Source: Sabellastarte sp. h YS-2021 (taxonomy: Eukaryota; Annelida; Polychaeta; Sabellida; Sabellidae). From it: 64,000 nucleotides of DNA. Below, one piece after another: positions 22,725 through 34,502 of this stretch. The position numbers and the translations under genes are program-made. Within the stretch, counting starts at the first letter, position 1. The number at the start of each line of letters is the position of its first letter. The stretch covers positions 2,728,001 through 2,792,000 of the forward strand of contig OZ024940.1 of assembly GCA_964017235.1 (NCBI GenBank). Reading direction: 5' to 3'. Below the pieces are notes generated by a model that made no database searches, was not told the DNA's origin, and saw only the letters and a program-made list of their open reading frames with translations.

Positions 22725-23525
22725 AAAGGAGCACTTAATGCTGTCCAATGCTTTTCGGAAATCTAACAAAACTCAAAAGAATTTGTCTTGTAATCTCAAC
22801 AATAGTATTCTTTTACAGCTAAATTTTTTGTTTTCCCACTGACATGTAAAAAGGATTCGAGACTAAAATGGGTTGATCCGCCTTACGAGTACTCATTTTT
22901 AATTATTTGGGGTTTTACATCACTTTCAACACTGTACAGGTCATATCATGACAGGTAGTTGGAAGGGCGGAGGAAACCAGTACATACAGTTGGTGTCAAG
23001 GTTCTGTACTGTAAACTGCTGACCAACGGCAAGCAACTACAAGCTTTCCCACTTGAGGTTGGGCCGGGAACCGAACCCCGGCCTCAGAGGTGGGAGGCGA
23101 GAGTGTTACCACTCAGCCACCATGGCCCCCCTTACGAGTACTACATACTATCAAAGGCTTTTTTGAAATCTAATAATTCAGGGAGTAATTCAAATTTGGC
23201 ATGTCTATTCCAGATGACATTAATTTCTTAATGACTAAGAATTCGGTTTTCCAATGAGAGCAACAAACAGATGAATCGAATTTTCTCAAGCATGACATCG
23301 TTGTCAGCACAAAACATTATCAAATGCTTTTTGGAAATTAATGAAGTTACAGAACTGAATGTATATTCTGTATAAAAAGAAATTTTTCACAACTACAACC
23401 TTTTGCTCTCTATCAACATCACTCAACCTTATAAAAAAACTTAATTCTATCATAGACTATTTTGTCTCAACCCCCATTACAGGGACTTGATACAGTCAAA
23501 GGCTTTTTGAACATCTAACATTTGC
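22725..23525 (-). repeat. Tandem series of four degenerate reverse-transcriptase motif-A segments
   Basis: Read on the minus strand, four sites encode variants of the retrotransposon motif A: LLDFRKALDSIK (about 22735-22775), LLDFKKAFDSM (23145-23180), INFQKAFDNVLC (23312-23348) and MLDVQKAFDCI (23484-23520). Spacing is about 170 bases once the SINE insertion between the first two is subtracted. The flanking unit sequence is degenerate and has no long open frame. Either the sites are tandem duplications of one fragment of a dead non-LTR element, or the match is chance amplified by tandem repetition. Confidence 0.6.
22894..23129 (-). mobile_element. Family A SINE with exact 13-bp target duplication
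   Basis: CCTTACGAGTACT at 22881-22893 is repeated exactly at 23130-23142. The copy is full length, with a slightly shortened tail (AATTATTTGGGG side). It splits the tandem series of reverse-transcriptase-like segments, so it is younger than that series. Confidence 0.95.
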
Positions 23526-23581
23526 TTGAAAGAACAACACGCATACAACTTGTAGGAGATATAAATATCAAAGGTTTTAAC

Positions 23582-24087
23582 TAGGGCTGCAACGATTCTT
23601 CGGTTATTCGGAAACGAAACGAATCAGTTCAATATTCGAGGCAAGAAAAGTGAACCGGGTATTCGAAAACAACTACACACAGATGTAAAATCTACTACAA
23701 AATATAAATATATTTATATATTTTCCTAATATAATGTGTTTCCGTTTTTCATATTTTAAGCATTTGTAAACTTTAATTGTTTGTTTGGCAATGTTTTCAT
23801 AAGACGGCATTTTAATAGAACATATTTCAAAGACACCTCAAATCTCGCAATATAAAAATGGTTAAAGTTTCCTGTATTTTGCATTATAAATGCGTCTTTT
23901 TTCCAAAATTCAATTAATTATCAAAATTATTACCTGTTGTATGCCTTTTAACTGTTTTATAAGGTATAATATGTCAAAATATGATGCAGTTTATTTTGTG
24001 GGCGATAATCAAGCGATTAACCGAGTCCGAATCAGTTCTTCTAAAACGAGTAATCGAGGCGCATTTTCGGGCTCGTTTGCAGCCCTA
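23582..24087. mobile_element. 506-bp hAT-type MITE, exact 8-bp target duplication
   Basis: The left end TAGGGCTGCAACGATTC and the right end GCAGCCCTA are inverted repeats. GTTTTAAC is exact at 23574-23581 and 24088-24095. The subterminal GTAATCGAGG/ATTCGG segments are again inverted. The plus frame at 23890-24174 crosses the end and is not a gene. The copy at 59321-59851 is close. Confidence 0.95.
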
Positions 24088-24512
24088 GTTTTAACAAAGG
24101 GTGAAAAACTAAACCAAAAACAAGGGAAAAAACCACACGCAAGGAAGACAGAACTCAGATCAGGAGGTAACTGATTCCGATGCATCAGCATTTCCCCTCT
24201 GACACTTTATGACACTTGTTGACACTCTCTACAAATGAAACACTTTAAAAACTTTGACACTAGCAGTGCATCAAATAGCTAGTAGGTGTACTGCAAGTTT
24301 ATACTGGCTACAATAAAGAAAGATAAAAAAACAACTCCACTAAAGCTAGCCGAGCAGGATATTTAAAAGGGGGGGGGGGGGGGGGGGAGAAATAAAACGA
24401 CCACAACAAGCACTACTATAATGTAACGAATGGGGGGTGAAAAAACCAACCAACTCCCAAACATCAAAAGGAAAAACAAAAGACAACAGCCAAGTCAGGT
24501 CACATGACTTAC

Positions 24513-24722
24513 GCAGGGCACTAGACAGACAGACTGCGGGGGCGGAGGCTTTACGCAGGGCTCGGTACTGGGGCTTCCTGGTGCCGGGGCCACCAGCCCT
24601 TCCACCGTGGCCCACATCGAAGGCCTCGTCGTGGTCCAACGAAGAGGAGTCGTCCTCGGAGTCCAGAGACTCTCTGGAGCCTGAATAGGGCAGTCTGTGG
24701 ACCGGGGTCCTAGCTCTAAAGC
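24513..24722 (-). CDS. CLASP exon E12 with two in-frame donors
   Basis: 210 bases with the distal donor (GTAAGT); 168 bases if the upstream donor GTAAAG at 24554-24553 is used. Both are preceded by GCCCTGC and both keep phase 1, so the choice adds or removes 14 residues (RKASAPAVCLSSAL). The acceptor is CTCCAG. It encodes RFRARTPVHRLPYSGSRESL, an acidic DSEDDSSSLDHDEAFD segment, and a Gly-rich basic end. The SGSRESLDSEDDSS segment is a plausible phosphorylation-rich linker region (inference). Confidence 0.88.
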
Positions 24723-24786
24723 CTGGAGGGATTAGAACGGAGAAATCTGATTTAATTTCAGACTTTCCAGAGGGCTTAATACCCAG

Positions 24787-25460
24787 GGGCCGGATTCACG
24801 AAAGGTCTCAAGTCTCAAATCTAAGATTTTGGTCTCAAATCTAAGATTTTTCTTAGATTTTTCTCAGATTTGAGACCTTTTGCTCAGCTGGGATTCACAA
24901 AAGATCTCAGGCTAAGATTTTTCTCAGATTTGGTCTCAAATCCAAGACTGCCTAGGGGGTGACTTAAGTTTTCATAAAATAGAGTATATGTAATAAAAAG
25001 TCACAAAACAGAATGAAAATAGTGAAGTATGACATATTATTTAACTTGTAACACAAAATATGAATATATATTAAGAGTTTGTACAAAAACAACAGTAAAC
25101 ATTTACATTACAATTTTACATGAGTGGCTTGTTTTGCTGTTACAATGAGTTCTCTAGAATGTTAGTACAAATTATAGTAAAAAGACAATGTTTTGCTTGA
25201 TTCCAAATATTCTAAAATGTGAGTAAATATGGTAGAGTGGTAAAATATAAATGTGTAAACTTTCCACTAATCTCAACAAAATGTTACATCAGTTTTGATT
25301 GGTCCAGACTCAAAACTTGGCTGAGATTTTGGTCTCAGCTGAGATTCCTTTCGTGAATCTCAACTTGAGCAGAATCTCAGCTGAGACTAAAATCTTAGAT
25401 TTGAGCAAAATCTCAGCTGAGATTTGGCTAAGACTTGAGACCTTTCGTGAATCCGGCCCC
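24787..25460. mobile_element. 674-bp MITE with long multi-part inverted repeats
   Basis: The terminal GGGGCCGGATTCACGAAAGG is exact at both ends in inverted orientation. Inside it are repeated AAATCTAAGATTTT and TCTCAGCTGAGATT blocks, themselves palindromic. The central part is AT-rich and unique. It is related to the element at 10649-11236. No transposase is encoded. Confidence 0.92.
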
Positions 25461-25943
25461 AGTGAATCGGAGTCCTTACACCTGTTATGCATTTACAGAT
25501 TATAAGTTAGAAGCTTATGTGGCAAAGATCTAATCTAATATCCTGACTTTTCATTGGACTTAATACCACTGTACTAGTGTAAATTCTCGCCATAAATTGT
25601 AAGAAAATCAATTTGATAAGCTGGCTAGAAGGGCATAACTAGTTAACTGGAGCTACATGGCGGATTTAGATTCTAAATGCTAGAGGATTTATATGGGAAA
25701 AAAACCTCATCTAATTTCAGTTTTTATGGGAAGCTTAATACCTTAATATTCTCTATTCTAAACATTTATGTACAAACTTATTGTGTGATTCTCATCTGAC
25801 AGAATAATCTAATTTCAGACCTTTCGTTCAACTTAATGTCCAGTTAGGTCAGAGTTCTACAATGTTAGGTTCTCACAGATTCTTGTTCTAAAGAATGATC
25901 TAATATAAAACTTTTCATTCCACTTAATTCCCAAAGTATTTGT

Positions 25944-26240
25944 ATTTATACTCGGCGCAATATCTCCATGTACTACAGGACTCAAAGCACTATTTGACCC
26001 ATCCATTTGACTCTCAAATTACTGACATTCCCACCTAACTGAAAGAACAGAGGCTCAAGGATGACCATTTATCAATCTCCTTGAGGTTCTTTAGCCTGCC
26101 ACTGGGGTTAGGACCCAATGAACAGAGGACGGCCATTTTAAGTGGGTCATCCGAGCCACTATATATCTGCTGTACCTGGGTTTGAACCCACATTCTCTGT
26201 GTTCCTAGGCGAGTGTGTTACCCGCTAGGCCACAGTGGTA
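25944..26240 (-). mobile_element. tRNA-derived SINE, family D
   Basis: On the minus strand it starts TACCACTGTGGCCTAGCGGG (A box), has a GGTTCAAACCC B box, a body with CAGTGGCAGGCTAAAGAACC, and the 3' tail CATGGAGATATTGCGCCGAG. Copies are also at 28650, 40395 and 40637. Confidence 0.88.
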
Positions 26241-27240
26241 GATGACTTTCTAAACACTAGCTTACCAGCAGACATTTTAACCCCCCCCCCCCCCCCCCTC
26301 AAAAAAAAATATGGTCCAATGACTCTCTATTGGGCTTAATACCTAGTTGGTCGGAGTTCTAAACACTAACAAATGATCATATTTTCTTTCTAAAGAATTA
26401 CCTAAAAAGCAAACTTTTTGCTGAGCTTAAAAGTATTTAATCCAATTCCTAAACACTAGTCTACCCAACAGTTACTTGTTATAACAAATTTAACCCAATA
26501 GCACACTTTTTATATGGCTTAATACCTAGTTGATACCAGGTCTGACACTTCAACTATGACAGATTGTAGTTTTTAATCTGTCTAATCTAATAACAGACTC
26601 TGTACTGGGCTAAATACCAAATTTTTGTCCTCGGCCAAAAAATTGCTGCTAAAACTTCTTTTGAAAGTTCGCTCTGGACATAAATCCATACCACTGATCT
26701 CCAAATATTCAATGGACTGATACTCTCAACCCTTTGAAGTTGACTCAAGTGACTCATTTTCTATGTAAGCTGACTGACATAATAATTCTTCTAAACAATG
26801 CTCTCGCTTTTATAAATCTTGGTACACACATTTTTTTGTGAAGAAAAACAATGAAAACAAAATGCAGAAACTAAAGGCACCAAAAAAAAATAAATAAATA
26901 AAAATAAAATGAAACTGAAAAAGTGTATAGAGATAGCTATTGACATAAAATAGGTTTAGGAAGTAACGTTACGGTTTACATTACTCCAAAATATAAAATT
27001 TCTCGTTTAGAAAAAAGAACGAAAAAGATACCACTCTTTAATGTTTTGTCATGTATCGTTATTCTCAAAAACAATAAACTGGAGTCCATTTTCCTGCAAA
27101 TTTACAGTCAAAATCCCGCCAAAATTCTGGATATCCCCCCCCCCCCCCATTTTAGCCATTTTTCAACAATATCGACTAGTTTTAATTGCATCAATGGGTA
27201 TTCCAATGGGTTCTCAAATGTGATCCGGATCTGTATGGGG
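26240..27240. other. Intronic stretch without gene
   Basis: It holds an 18-base C run (26281-26298), repeat units of the E12 flank to about 26620, and a 14-base C run (27135-27148). No exon was found. Confidence 0.6.
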
Positions 27241-28130
27241 ACTCGGATCATTAGAAAGGAAAGTACTTATGAAGGAGTACTTTAGAGAGAGGAAAGTACC
27301 AGTGAAAAAGTACTTCAGATGGAGGAAAGTAAAGGTGAGAACGAGTAAGGCTGTGAACGGTTACTCGAGCCTCGGTAGACGAGTCGGTCTTTGCTGGGAC
27401 TTGAGTCCCTTTAAACTACTCGGTTACTCGCAAGGTATTATATTATCACCCACGAAATGAAACGTTTGTCTAAAACGTACTTCATTTCTGCATTTCCATC
27501 AATTAATACCAATTAAAGTTGTCGATTTCATTTAAAAACATATAACTTACTCCATATTCTATAATATCTGGTTAATTAGAAGATGTTTCTCTTCAAAAGT
27601 TTCATTACCGGATTCAACCATTAGTTTACAGAAGACTTCTAATGGTAGATACTAAATCTCGCGGTTACTCGAATTCGGGTCGGTTGTCAGAGGGCAAGTA
27701 CTCGGGGCTGTTTTTAGCACCCGTCTCAGCCCTAAAAAAAAGTACTTGATGGTGAGGAAAGTAACAGTGAAAGAGTACTTAAGAGAGAAGAAAGTAATGG
27801 TGAAAAAGAGTACTTGACAGTGAGGAAAGTAACAGTGAAAGAGTACTTAAGAGAGAACTAGAAGGAAAGTAAAGGTGAAAAGAGTACTTGACAGTGAGGA
27901 AAGTAACAGTGAAAGAGTACTTAAGAGAGAAGGAAAGTAAAGGTGAAAACAGTACTTGACAGTGAGGAAAGTAACAGTGAAAGAGTACTTAGGAGAGAGA
28001 AGGAAAGTAAAGGTGAAAAAGAGTACTTGAAAGTGGGGACAGTAACAATGACAGAGTAGCCTACTTGAGCTTGAGTATTAGTGACAGTACTTGAAAGTAA
28101 CACTGAAACAATAGAGTATCCTTGAATCAG
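27240..28130. repeat. Minisatellite GAGTACTTGA/GAGGAAAGTAACAGTG, interrupted by a hAT-type element
   Basis: A compound unit (AGTGAGGAAAGTAACAGTGA followed by AAGAGTACTTAAGAGAGA) recurs about every 35-70 bases. The array is split at 27346-27734. Confidence 0.9.
27346..27734. mobile_element. hAT-type MITE inside a minisatellite
   Basis: The start TAAGGCTGTGAACGG and the end CAGCCCTA are imperfect inverted repeats, and the interior matches the elements at 32741 and 46563 (TTACTCGAGCCTCG, CTCCATATTCTATAATATCT). No clean 8-base duplication is visible, perhaps because the flanks are repetitive. Confidence 0.85.
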
Positions 28131-28649
28131 AGGTCTTGTTAATTGGTGTATTGCCACATTTCTTGGATATAAGAGCATCTAGTACTAAAACCGAGAGCGG
28201 CTCGAAACTAGTCTCTTAAACCTGCAAAGGACTCAACGAAAGTGCTAGAGGGTAAACAAAAATATATATAAACAAATAAACAAACAAAATACTGCTTGTG
28301 GGAAAATAAATAAACAAATGAACAATAAAAATACCAGATTTCATGGTGATTTTACAATCATGTTAACCCTTATAATATCGAACACGTTTTAAATTGATGT
28401 AACACGATTACAACTGGCTATTTTTACTGGCTTCAAAAATGTTGGTTCGATGATCGAACTAGACTGAAGTTTGCTAACTTATAGATATACCAAACGATGA
28501 TCCCAAAATTCTGAATGATATCACTACACTATATGGAGGTTAAAAAATTGAATAAAAAACAAAAAAAAAATATTGTAATTTAATCTCACTTTCTAGGGCC
28601 CAACAGACCAATTATAAGCGTAGATAGCAAAAGTATTATTATTATTATT

Positions 28650-28965
28650 ATGTATTTATACTCGGCGCAATATCTCCATATACTACAGGACTCAAAGCAC
28701 TATTTAACCAATCCGACTGTACAGGTACAGCCCCAACTCACAAGTAACTGACATTCCCCTAACTGGAAGATAGAGGCTCAAGGATGACCATTTATCAATG
28801 TCCTTGAGGTTCTTTAACCTGCCACTGGGGATAGCACCCAATGACAGAGGACCGACATTTTAAGTGGTCATCCGAGCCACTATGTATCTGCCTGTACCTG
28901 GGATTGAACCCACGTCCTCTGAGTTCCTAGACAAGTATGTTACCCGCTAGGCCACAGTGGCAGAT
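28650..28965 (-). mobile_element. SINE family D
   Basis: A full-length copy ending GGCCACAGTGGCAGATAC. It is close in sequence to the copy at 25944, and an (ATT)n stretch lies at its tail end. Confidence 0.88.
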
Positions 28966-28969
28966 ACAC

Positions 28970-29545
28970 AAAACTAATCTCATTTACCTTTATGGGGCCT
29001 AACATTCTGCGGAGTGACTTCCAAGATACGACAGCCAGAGTATTTAAAAAAAAAATAAAACCTAATCTAATGTGCCTACATAGAGCCAAACACCCTGTCT
29101 GGCCGATTCCAAGCCGTGACTGCTAAAGTGTTGCCACAAAGCAACTATGGTCTCCTTTTATAGGGCCAAAGGCTGTGTCTGGCCGATTCTAAGCCACAAC
29201 AACTAAAGTGATTTTCAAACAAACCCAATCTCTATCTTTATAGTGCCTAACACCAGGTCTGGTCGACTTCAAGCCACGACAGTTAAAAGATTGGCACATA
29301 AAGTAATCTCATCACATTTCATAGAGCCTTATACTCAGTCTGGCCGATTTCAAGCCACGCCAGCCAAAGTGTTTTTCAAAAACAGCTAATGTCATCTATC
29401 TCTATAGGACCTAACAGCAGGTCTGGTCAACTTCAAGCCATGACAGTTAAAAGATTGGCGCACAAAAACTAATCTTATTTCATAGAGCTTAACACTCGGT
29501 CTGGCCGATTTCAAGCCACGACAACAATGGTTCTTTAGTACACAA
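28970..29545. repeat. 80-bp tandem array
   Basis: CTGGCCGATT(T/C)CAAGCC and variants recur at about 29099, 29181, 29259, 29339, 29423 and 29500. Units also carry CCTAACACC and AATCTCATTT blocks. These resemble the CTTAATACC/AATCTAATTT blocks of the 24.7-26.6 kb array, so the two may share an origin. Confidence 0.85.
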
Positions 29546-29549
29546 AAAC

Positions 29550-30880
29550 CATAAATGAGGTTTTACTTTTTAACAACATATCATGCAAATGACATATACA
29601 TTTCCAAAAGAAAAAAAAATAAACAAATAAATAAATGCTTTATATCACAAAACAGTGTGTACCAGTTTTAAACCTTCCCTACGACTTTAGCTAGAAACTC
29701 ATTTCTAAGTGTCGAGTAAATACTTTTGGGGGTTACAAAAGACAGGATTTATCTAAAGTCACAAATCCACTTTTTCGTCAAAGACTACCCTGCAAGAAAA
29801 TCCACCAAATCAAAAGCTAAATATTCAAGCCACGTCAATAAAAAAAAAGCATACATTCAAAGCCAAAAAGCAAGTATCTCCAGTTGTCGCTACGTACTCA
29901 TTTATATCAATCTTTAGGTCTTATACAAACACACACATTACGTCACTTTTGGTTAATATAATAATATATTTACACATACACAGTTAAAATGTTAATACCT
30001 CTCTTTTTTAGTTTATTTTATTTTCTCAAAACTTCTTTAAGAGTAATAAATTGAGAATGATCTGTCTATATTTTTATTTTTTTATAAACAAAACCAAAAT
30101 TATTCGTCAAAAACCAACACCCTCTTCTAGATAACAATTAAATCATAGATTAAATATTAAAACTACGACTACAAGAAAAAGGTACACAGGAAGGCTGAAC
30201 TCCCCGCAGATCTCTGTTAAATAGAAATCCCTTTTAACTAGAAGTAAATCTAATCTCCTTTATGGATTGGAGTCAAAACAGCCAACGTTTAATTCGACAT
30301 TTGAGGGATATCCATTTAACAGAATGCCACTATATATATATATATATAAAGGGGATATATATTCTATCGCGACATTATTTTTTAACCGAAAGCTGTCCCT
30401 CACAGAAACTGCACTCGGCTACGCCCCCCCCCCCCCCCTGTTGTCTACAACCACGCACAAATTCACTTCATATTTTAACCTGCATATATTTTAACACATA
30501 TAATATAACGTGGTTGGGGTCTAGTACAGTGCAAAAGTACTTGAATACAAGTACTTTTCAAAATCACGGGTACAAGTACTTTTTTTCCTCAAAGTACTTA
30601 AGTACAAGTACTCTGAATTGCCCTCCAACCATGAAAAATAACAACAGATATTAAATATAGTTTATATTCATTTAAAATAAATATGCAATATATACATACA
30701 ATTAGATATATACATTACTATAACAATTCCCAAAATATACTCGGGTCTTAGTAACTTCCCAGAATTCCCTGCAGTTTCTGTGAGGGTGATCGTTTTCGGT
30801 CAAAAAAGGAATCCGTGTGAGGGTACGACGGGGGTTTAGATATAAGTAAATATTAGAGATTAAATATATCTTTGCTGCTT
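29550..30880. other. AT-rich intron without gene
   Basis: A (TA)n stretch is at about 30332-30350, a 15-base C run at 30424-30438 and an AAGTACTTG-rich palindromic patch at 30530-30615. TGCACTCGG/GAATTCCCTGCAGTTTC segments at 30408 and 30766 may form an inverted pair. No exon was found. Confidence 0.55.
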
Positions 30881-31950
30881 GGGGGTCGTAACTTGGCAAA
30901 ACCCCTTAATTTGGCAGAAAAAATGAATACAGAAAACTGGGGTCACCGGTAAACCCCTCGTATGTTTACCCAGAATGCACCGTATCATACGAGGTGGTGA
31001 CAATGAAAGCAACAAACAAAGTAAATAGAATATATCTGGGGATTCTCCAGTTTAGATTACTAGTTATGTCTGTGCCAATTTAGGGCTCTAGTTTGGTGCA
31101 GACGCTGTAATTATTATCATTGCTCATGAAAATGCAAAACTAACTTTTATATATTTATTTTTTGGGGGCTAAAATCAATTTAGAACCTGAAATGGTGTAA
31201 ATGTATATTGCAATCGAAGGAAAGCCACTTTAAAAAGGCGCTTAAAAACCGAATTAAAATTTAGGATTTTTCTGTTCGAGCTCTGCCAAGTTTCGACAGG
31301 GAACAGTATAGTTTTAGTACAATTACAATATAAATATATATGTTATATGTTTCAGGAAAATTCTAAGTCTGGGTGTGTCCGTTTGTCTGTCTGTTAGTTT
31401 GTCTCAAACACAACTTTTTTTCAGTCTACATAGGTTAAGGGTCAAAGTTCAACTTTTTTATGTCCTGTTCAACAGTCAAGGTCATATATATTGGGGACAG
31501 GGTCCCCTCAGCATTTTGTCACTTGTGGGCCGTGGAAACCCACAGACAGAGGTGATAGCCTGTGATTAGATATTGGACAATAGCAGTTGACATGACAGAG
31601 CTTATGATGTTACTAATATATTCCTACCCGCCCTAATTTGGCATGAAAATTCTTAACAGTAAATGTTTACTTGGGTGTGAGATATCTGTATTGCATACTC
31701 GCTTGTATTTCTTTCAATTAAAATATTCATCAAATAGAAAGAAGAATGGTCGACAAACTCACCATTTTGGGGGGACGATTGTATAATTTTTGTAAAAATG
31801 CCCTAATTTGGCACACGGGTGATCAATGTGTACATAAAAATGCTCTATTTTTTGTAATGGGTATTCCAGTTGGCTGAAAAAACAAAATTCGCTGCTTACT
31901 TCAAATTTCCGTGCCAATTTAGGGCAATCTGCCAAATTAGGACCAGCAAG
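30881..31950. mobile_element. Candidate 1.07-kb inverted-repeat element with recurring CCTAATTTGGCA
   Basis: The left part has TAACTTGGCAAAA and CCTTAATTTGGCAG. The right part has GTGCCAATTTAGGG and CTGCCAAATTAGG in the opposite sense. The motif also occurs inside at about 31633 and 31802. A family B SINE (31456-31580) is embedded. I cannot define exact ends or a target duplication. Confidence 0.45.
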
Positions 31951-32018
31951 CCTCTACGGGATTAATCCCATTGATATTTCTAGTACACACACACACACAA
32001 ACGCACGCGGACACTTAC

Positions 32019-32276
32019 GCAGAGAGTTATAATTGGACGAGCTGTTGCCATGGTGATGATGTTGCTGCTGCGTCTGTTGCCCTGACAACCCAGAAGATGG
32101 GTGTCTCACCCTGGATGTTGCTGTCTTGGTCCGCGGCAGCGAGCCGTAATGGCCCGTGCCGGTACCGCTCCCCCCTGCCAAATCGACAGCACTCGAAGAG
32201 CGCACAATCTTGCCTCCTCCGCCGCCAGAGCGTGGCGCCGCCAAGTGGCTCATTTTGGAACTAGTTCTGGAGGAGT
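32019..32276 (-). CDS. CLASP exon E11
   Basis: 258 bases; CTCTCTAG acceptor, GTAAGT donor, phase-compatible with E10 and E12. It encodes DSSRTSSKMSHLAAPRSGGG, IVRSSSAVDL, a Gly/Thr-rich segment with HYGSLPRTKTATSRVRHPSS and a His/Gln-rich end. The HYGSLPRTKT segment is reminiscent of SYASLGRIRTR in vertebrate CLASP. It is the Ser/Arg-rich linker after TOG2. The CAG/CAT-rich part encodes QQTQQQHHHH, which may vary in length. Confidence 0.9.
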
Positions 32277-32483
32277 CTAGAGAGAGATATGGGTGAAAGT
32301 ACGGTCTGTTAGAAAGGTCAACTGCTCATTTTCAAGGTCGGAGTTAGGTTGCTACGTCCTGTTTAACGGCCATGGATTCATGTTACCCTCGGCCCCTTTC
32401 AAAGTTCTTTAAAATCAGACACAAATGGCAAATAAGTGCCAACTTACTCAATCAAGCTCATCGGGTGGGGCAAAGGTGGGATT

Positions 32484-32503
32484 GGGGGGGGGGGGGGGGG
32501 GGG
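32484..32503. repeat. Poly(G) run of 20 bases
   Basis: An uninterrupted G tract 200 bases from the acceptor of E11; it reads as C in the transcript. Confidence 0.9.
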
Positions 32504-32740
32504 AGACTGCAGTGGAAATTGAAGGTAGATGGGTTGTGGAAATAGGTGATAGATGCTCTTCATCGGCACTTTTAAGTATGGCAGGAAAATCACAGGTGCA
32601 CGTGGGACACAGAGAAACAAGTGGAACTTGCAACGAGTAAAACAGTGGAACTCTCCAAATATTACGACCGACACATTAAAATGCCAATATGTCCTATGAT
32701 CGCATTGTCTTGTACCATTCTGACAAACATTAAACATGAC

Positions 32741-33113
32741 TAGGGCTGTGAACGAGTACTCGAGCCTCGATAAAGGAGTCAATCTTTGCTAGTACTCGAG
32801 TCCTAATCCTCGGTTACTCGCGAGGTATTGTATTATCGCCCACATAATGAAACGCTTGTGTAAAATATGCCACATTTCAGCATTTCCGTCACATAATATC
32901 AATTAAAGTTGTTATTTTCACTTGAAAACGTATCATTTACTCCATATTCTATAATATCTGGTCAAATAGAAGACGTTTCTCTTCAAAAGTTTTGTTTCCG
33001 GAACCGACTATTTGTTTACAGAAGACTTCTAATGGTGGATACTAAATCTCACGGTTACTCAAACTCTGGCCGGTTGTGACAGGGCGAGTACTCGATGCCG
33101 TTTTTCAGCCCTA
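32741..33113. mobile_element. 373-bp hAT-type MITE
   Basis: It has TAGGGCTGTGAACGAG at the left and TTTTTCAGCCCTA at the right. The flanks AACATGAC and AGCTCGAC are only partly similar, so the 8-base duplication is uncertain. It is the same family as 27346 and 46563. Confidence 0.88.
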
Positions 33114-33481
33114 AGCTCGACATTAATGGAAAATATCAACATGTATAATATTTTCTTGAAAACAAAATACTAGTATGGCCCACTAATGCTAGGCCGAAGT
33201 TTGCGAAAGTCCGCTATTATCGTCCTGGGGTCTTTGCTGAGAAATGACTGATAAATTGGAAGTACAGCCGATATAGTTTCTAAACTGACTGAGACTGTTA
33301 CGATTAAACTACTGACTTGAATCATATTTTGTGAAAATTTGATACTCTTACCGATTTAAAATGACAAAACTAACCATATGTACAACAAATACAAAGTAAA
33401 TAGTAAACAGAAAATGCCTTGGGTTTTTCCCCGCTGTTGTCAAGGTGATCATAGAATCAGCCAATCACAACAAGCGAGGAT

Positions 33482-33707
33482 GGTATTTATTTATTTGGGG
33501 TTTTACGTTGCTTTCAACACTGTACAGGTCATATCATGACGGGTAGTTGGAAGGGCAGAGGAAACCAGTACTTTCAGTTCGTCAGGGTTCTGTACTGTAA
33601 ACTGCCGACCAACGGCAAGTAACTACCAGCTTGAGGCCATGCCGGGAACCAAACCCCGGCCGCAGAGGTGGGAGGCAAGAGTGTTACCACTCTGCCACTG
33701 TAGCCCC
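33482..33707 (-). mobile_element. Family A SINE with exact 12-bp target duplication
   Basis: ACAAGCGAGGAT is at 33470-33481 and 33708-33719. The copy has a small internal deletion before the head (CTACCAGCTTGAGGCC). Confidence 0.95.
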
Positions 33708-33719
33708 ACAAGCGAGGAT

Positions 33720-34500
33720 AGATAAAGTATGGCGTTACTAAGGAAGGCATCTGTGAAAAGCTTTTAGGTTTATACTTTGGAGATATTTGTGTTGATCTGT
33801 GTCTATTTTTCTTGTTTTAATTTAATATTTGACTCCATGATCGACAATGATTGATGTTGGTTGAAATTTTTCAGACACAAACATTGACGGGTAACACTAA
33901 TGCGATCTCCCGGCATTATTGGCCACCGGTGTGTATTTGGAGTAATTATACCATTCGGACATGGCTCCGGTTCCACTGTTTTACCAGGTGCAACGGATTG
34001 TTAAAACTCTTCTCTGAAAAGTCAAACGATATTATTCAGGAAATTGTAAACGGTGAATAGACTGTGGAAATACAAGACATAAAACGTGTGTTACTCTTTC
34101 CCTGGCTAAAAATATTACTCGACATAAAGAGTTAGAGGACAAATAAACTAAGACAAGATTTAGTTCACATAGTGATGAATGACTTTTTAACAAGTGCATT
34201 TAAAAAATACTGAAACAAAACATCACAAATTCTCAACAGGAAGTGCCACCTTATTCAAAACTGCATATTTTTGGACAGAAAGTTCAAAGGTTTGGCTATT
34301 TTAATGTCCCTTTATGGTAGAGCTGCAGTTGAATTTCCCCCAAAAATATTATTGGAGATTCTGTAAGGCTAGAAATCTATATATTATTTAAACCTACTTA
34401 GCTTTTTTTAGCAAAAGGTATGACATTTTTTTCGCTTAATTGATGAAGGTGTATACTTCACTGATAACTTTTGAAGAGATTTTTCATACAATTTCCGAAC
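33720..34500. other. Intronic stretch without gene
   Basis: Nothing recognisable. The plus frame at 33851-34060 has no known similarity. Confidence 0.5.
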
Positions 34501-34502
34501 CT

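Larger units (their letters stand above)
24723..26640. repeat. Degenerate repeats on the acceptor side of E12
   Basis: A loosely repeated block (AATCTAATTTCAGAC, CATTGGACTTAATACC, GTCAGAGTTCTA) recurs about every 100-150 bases from the E12 acceptor to about 26620. It is interrupted by an MITE (24787-25460) and a SINE (25944-26240). The first unit starts inside E12: TCCTAGCTCTAAAGCC at the exon border parallels TCAGAGTTCTACAATG and similar blocks further on. Confidence 0.6.
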
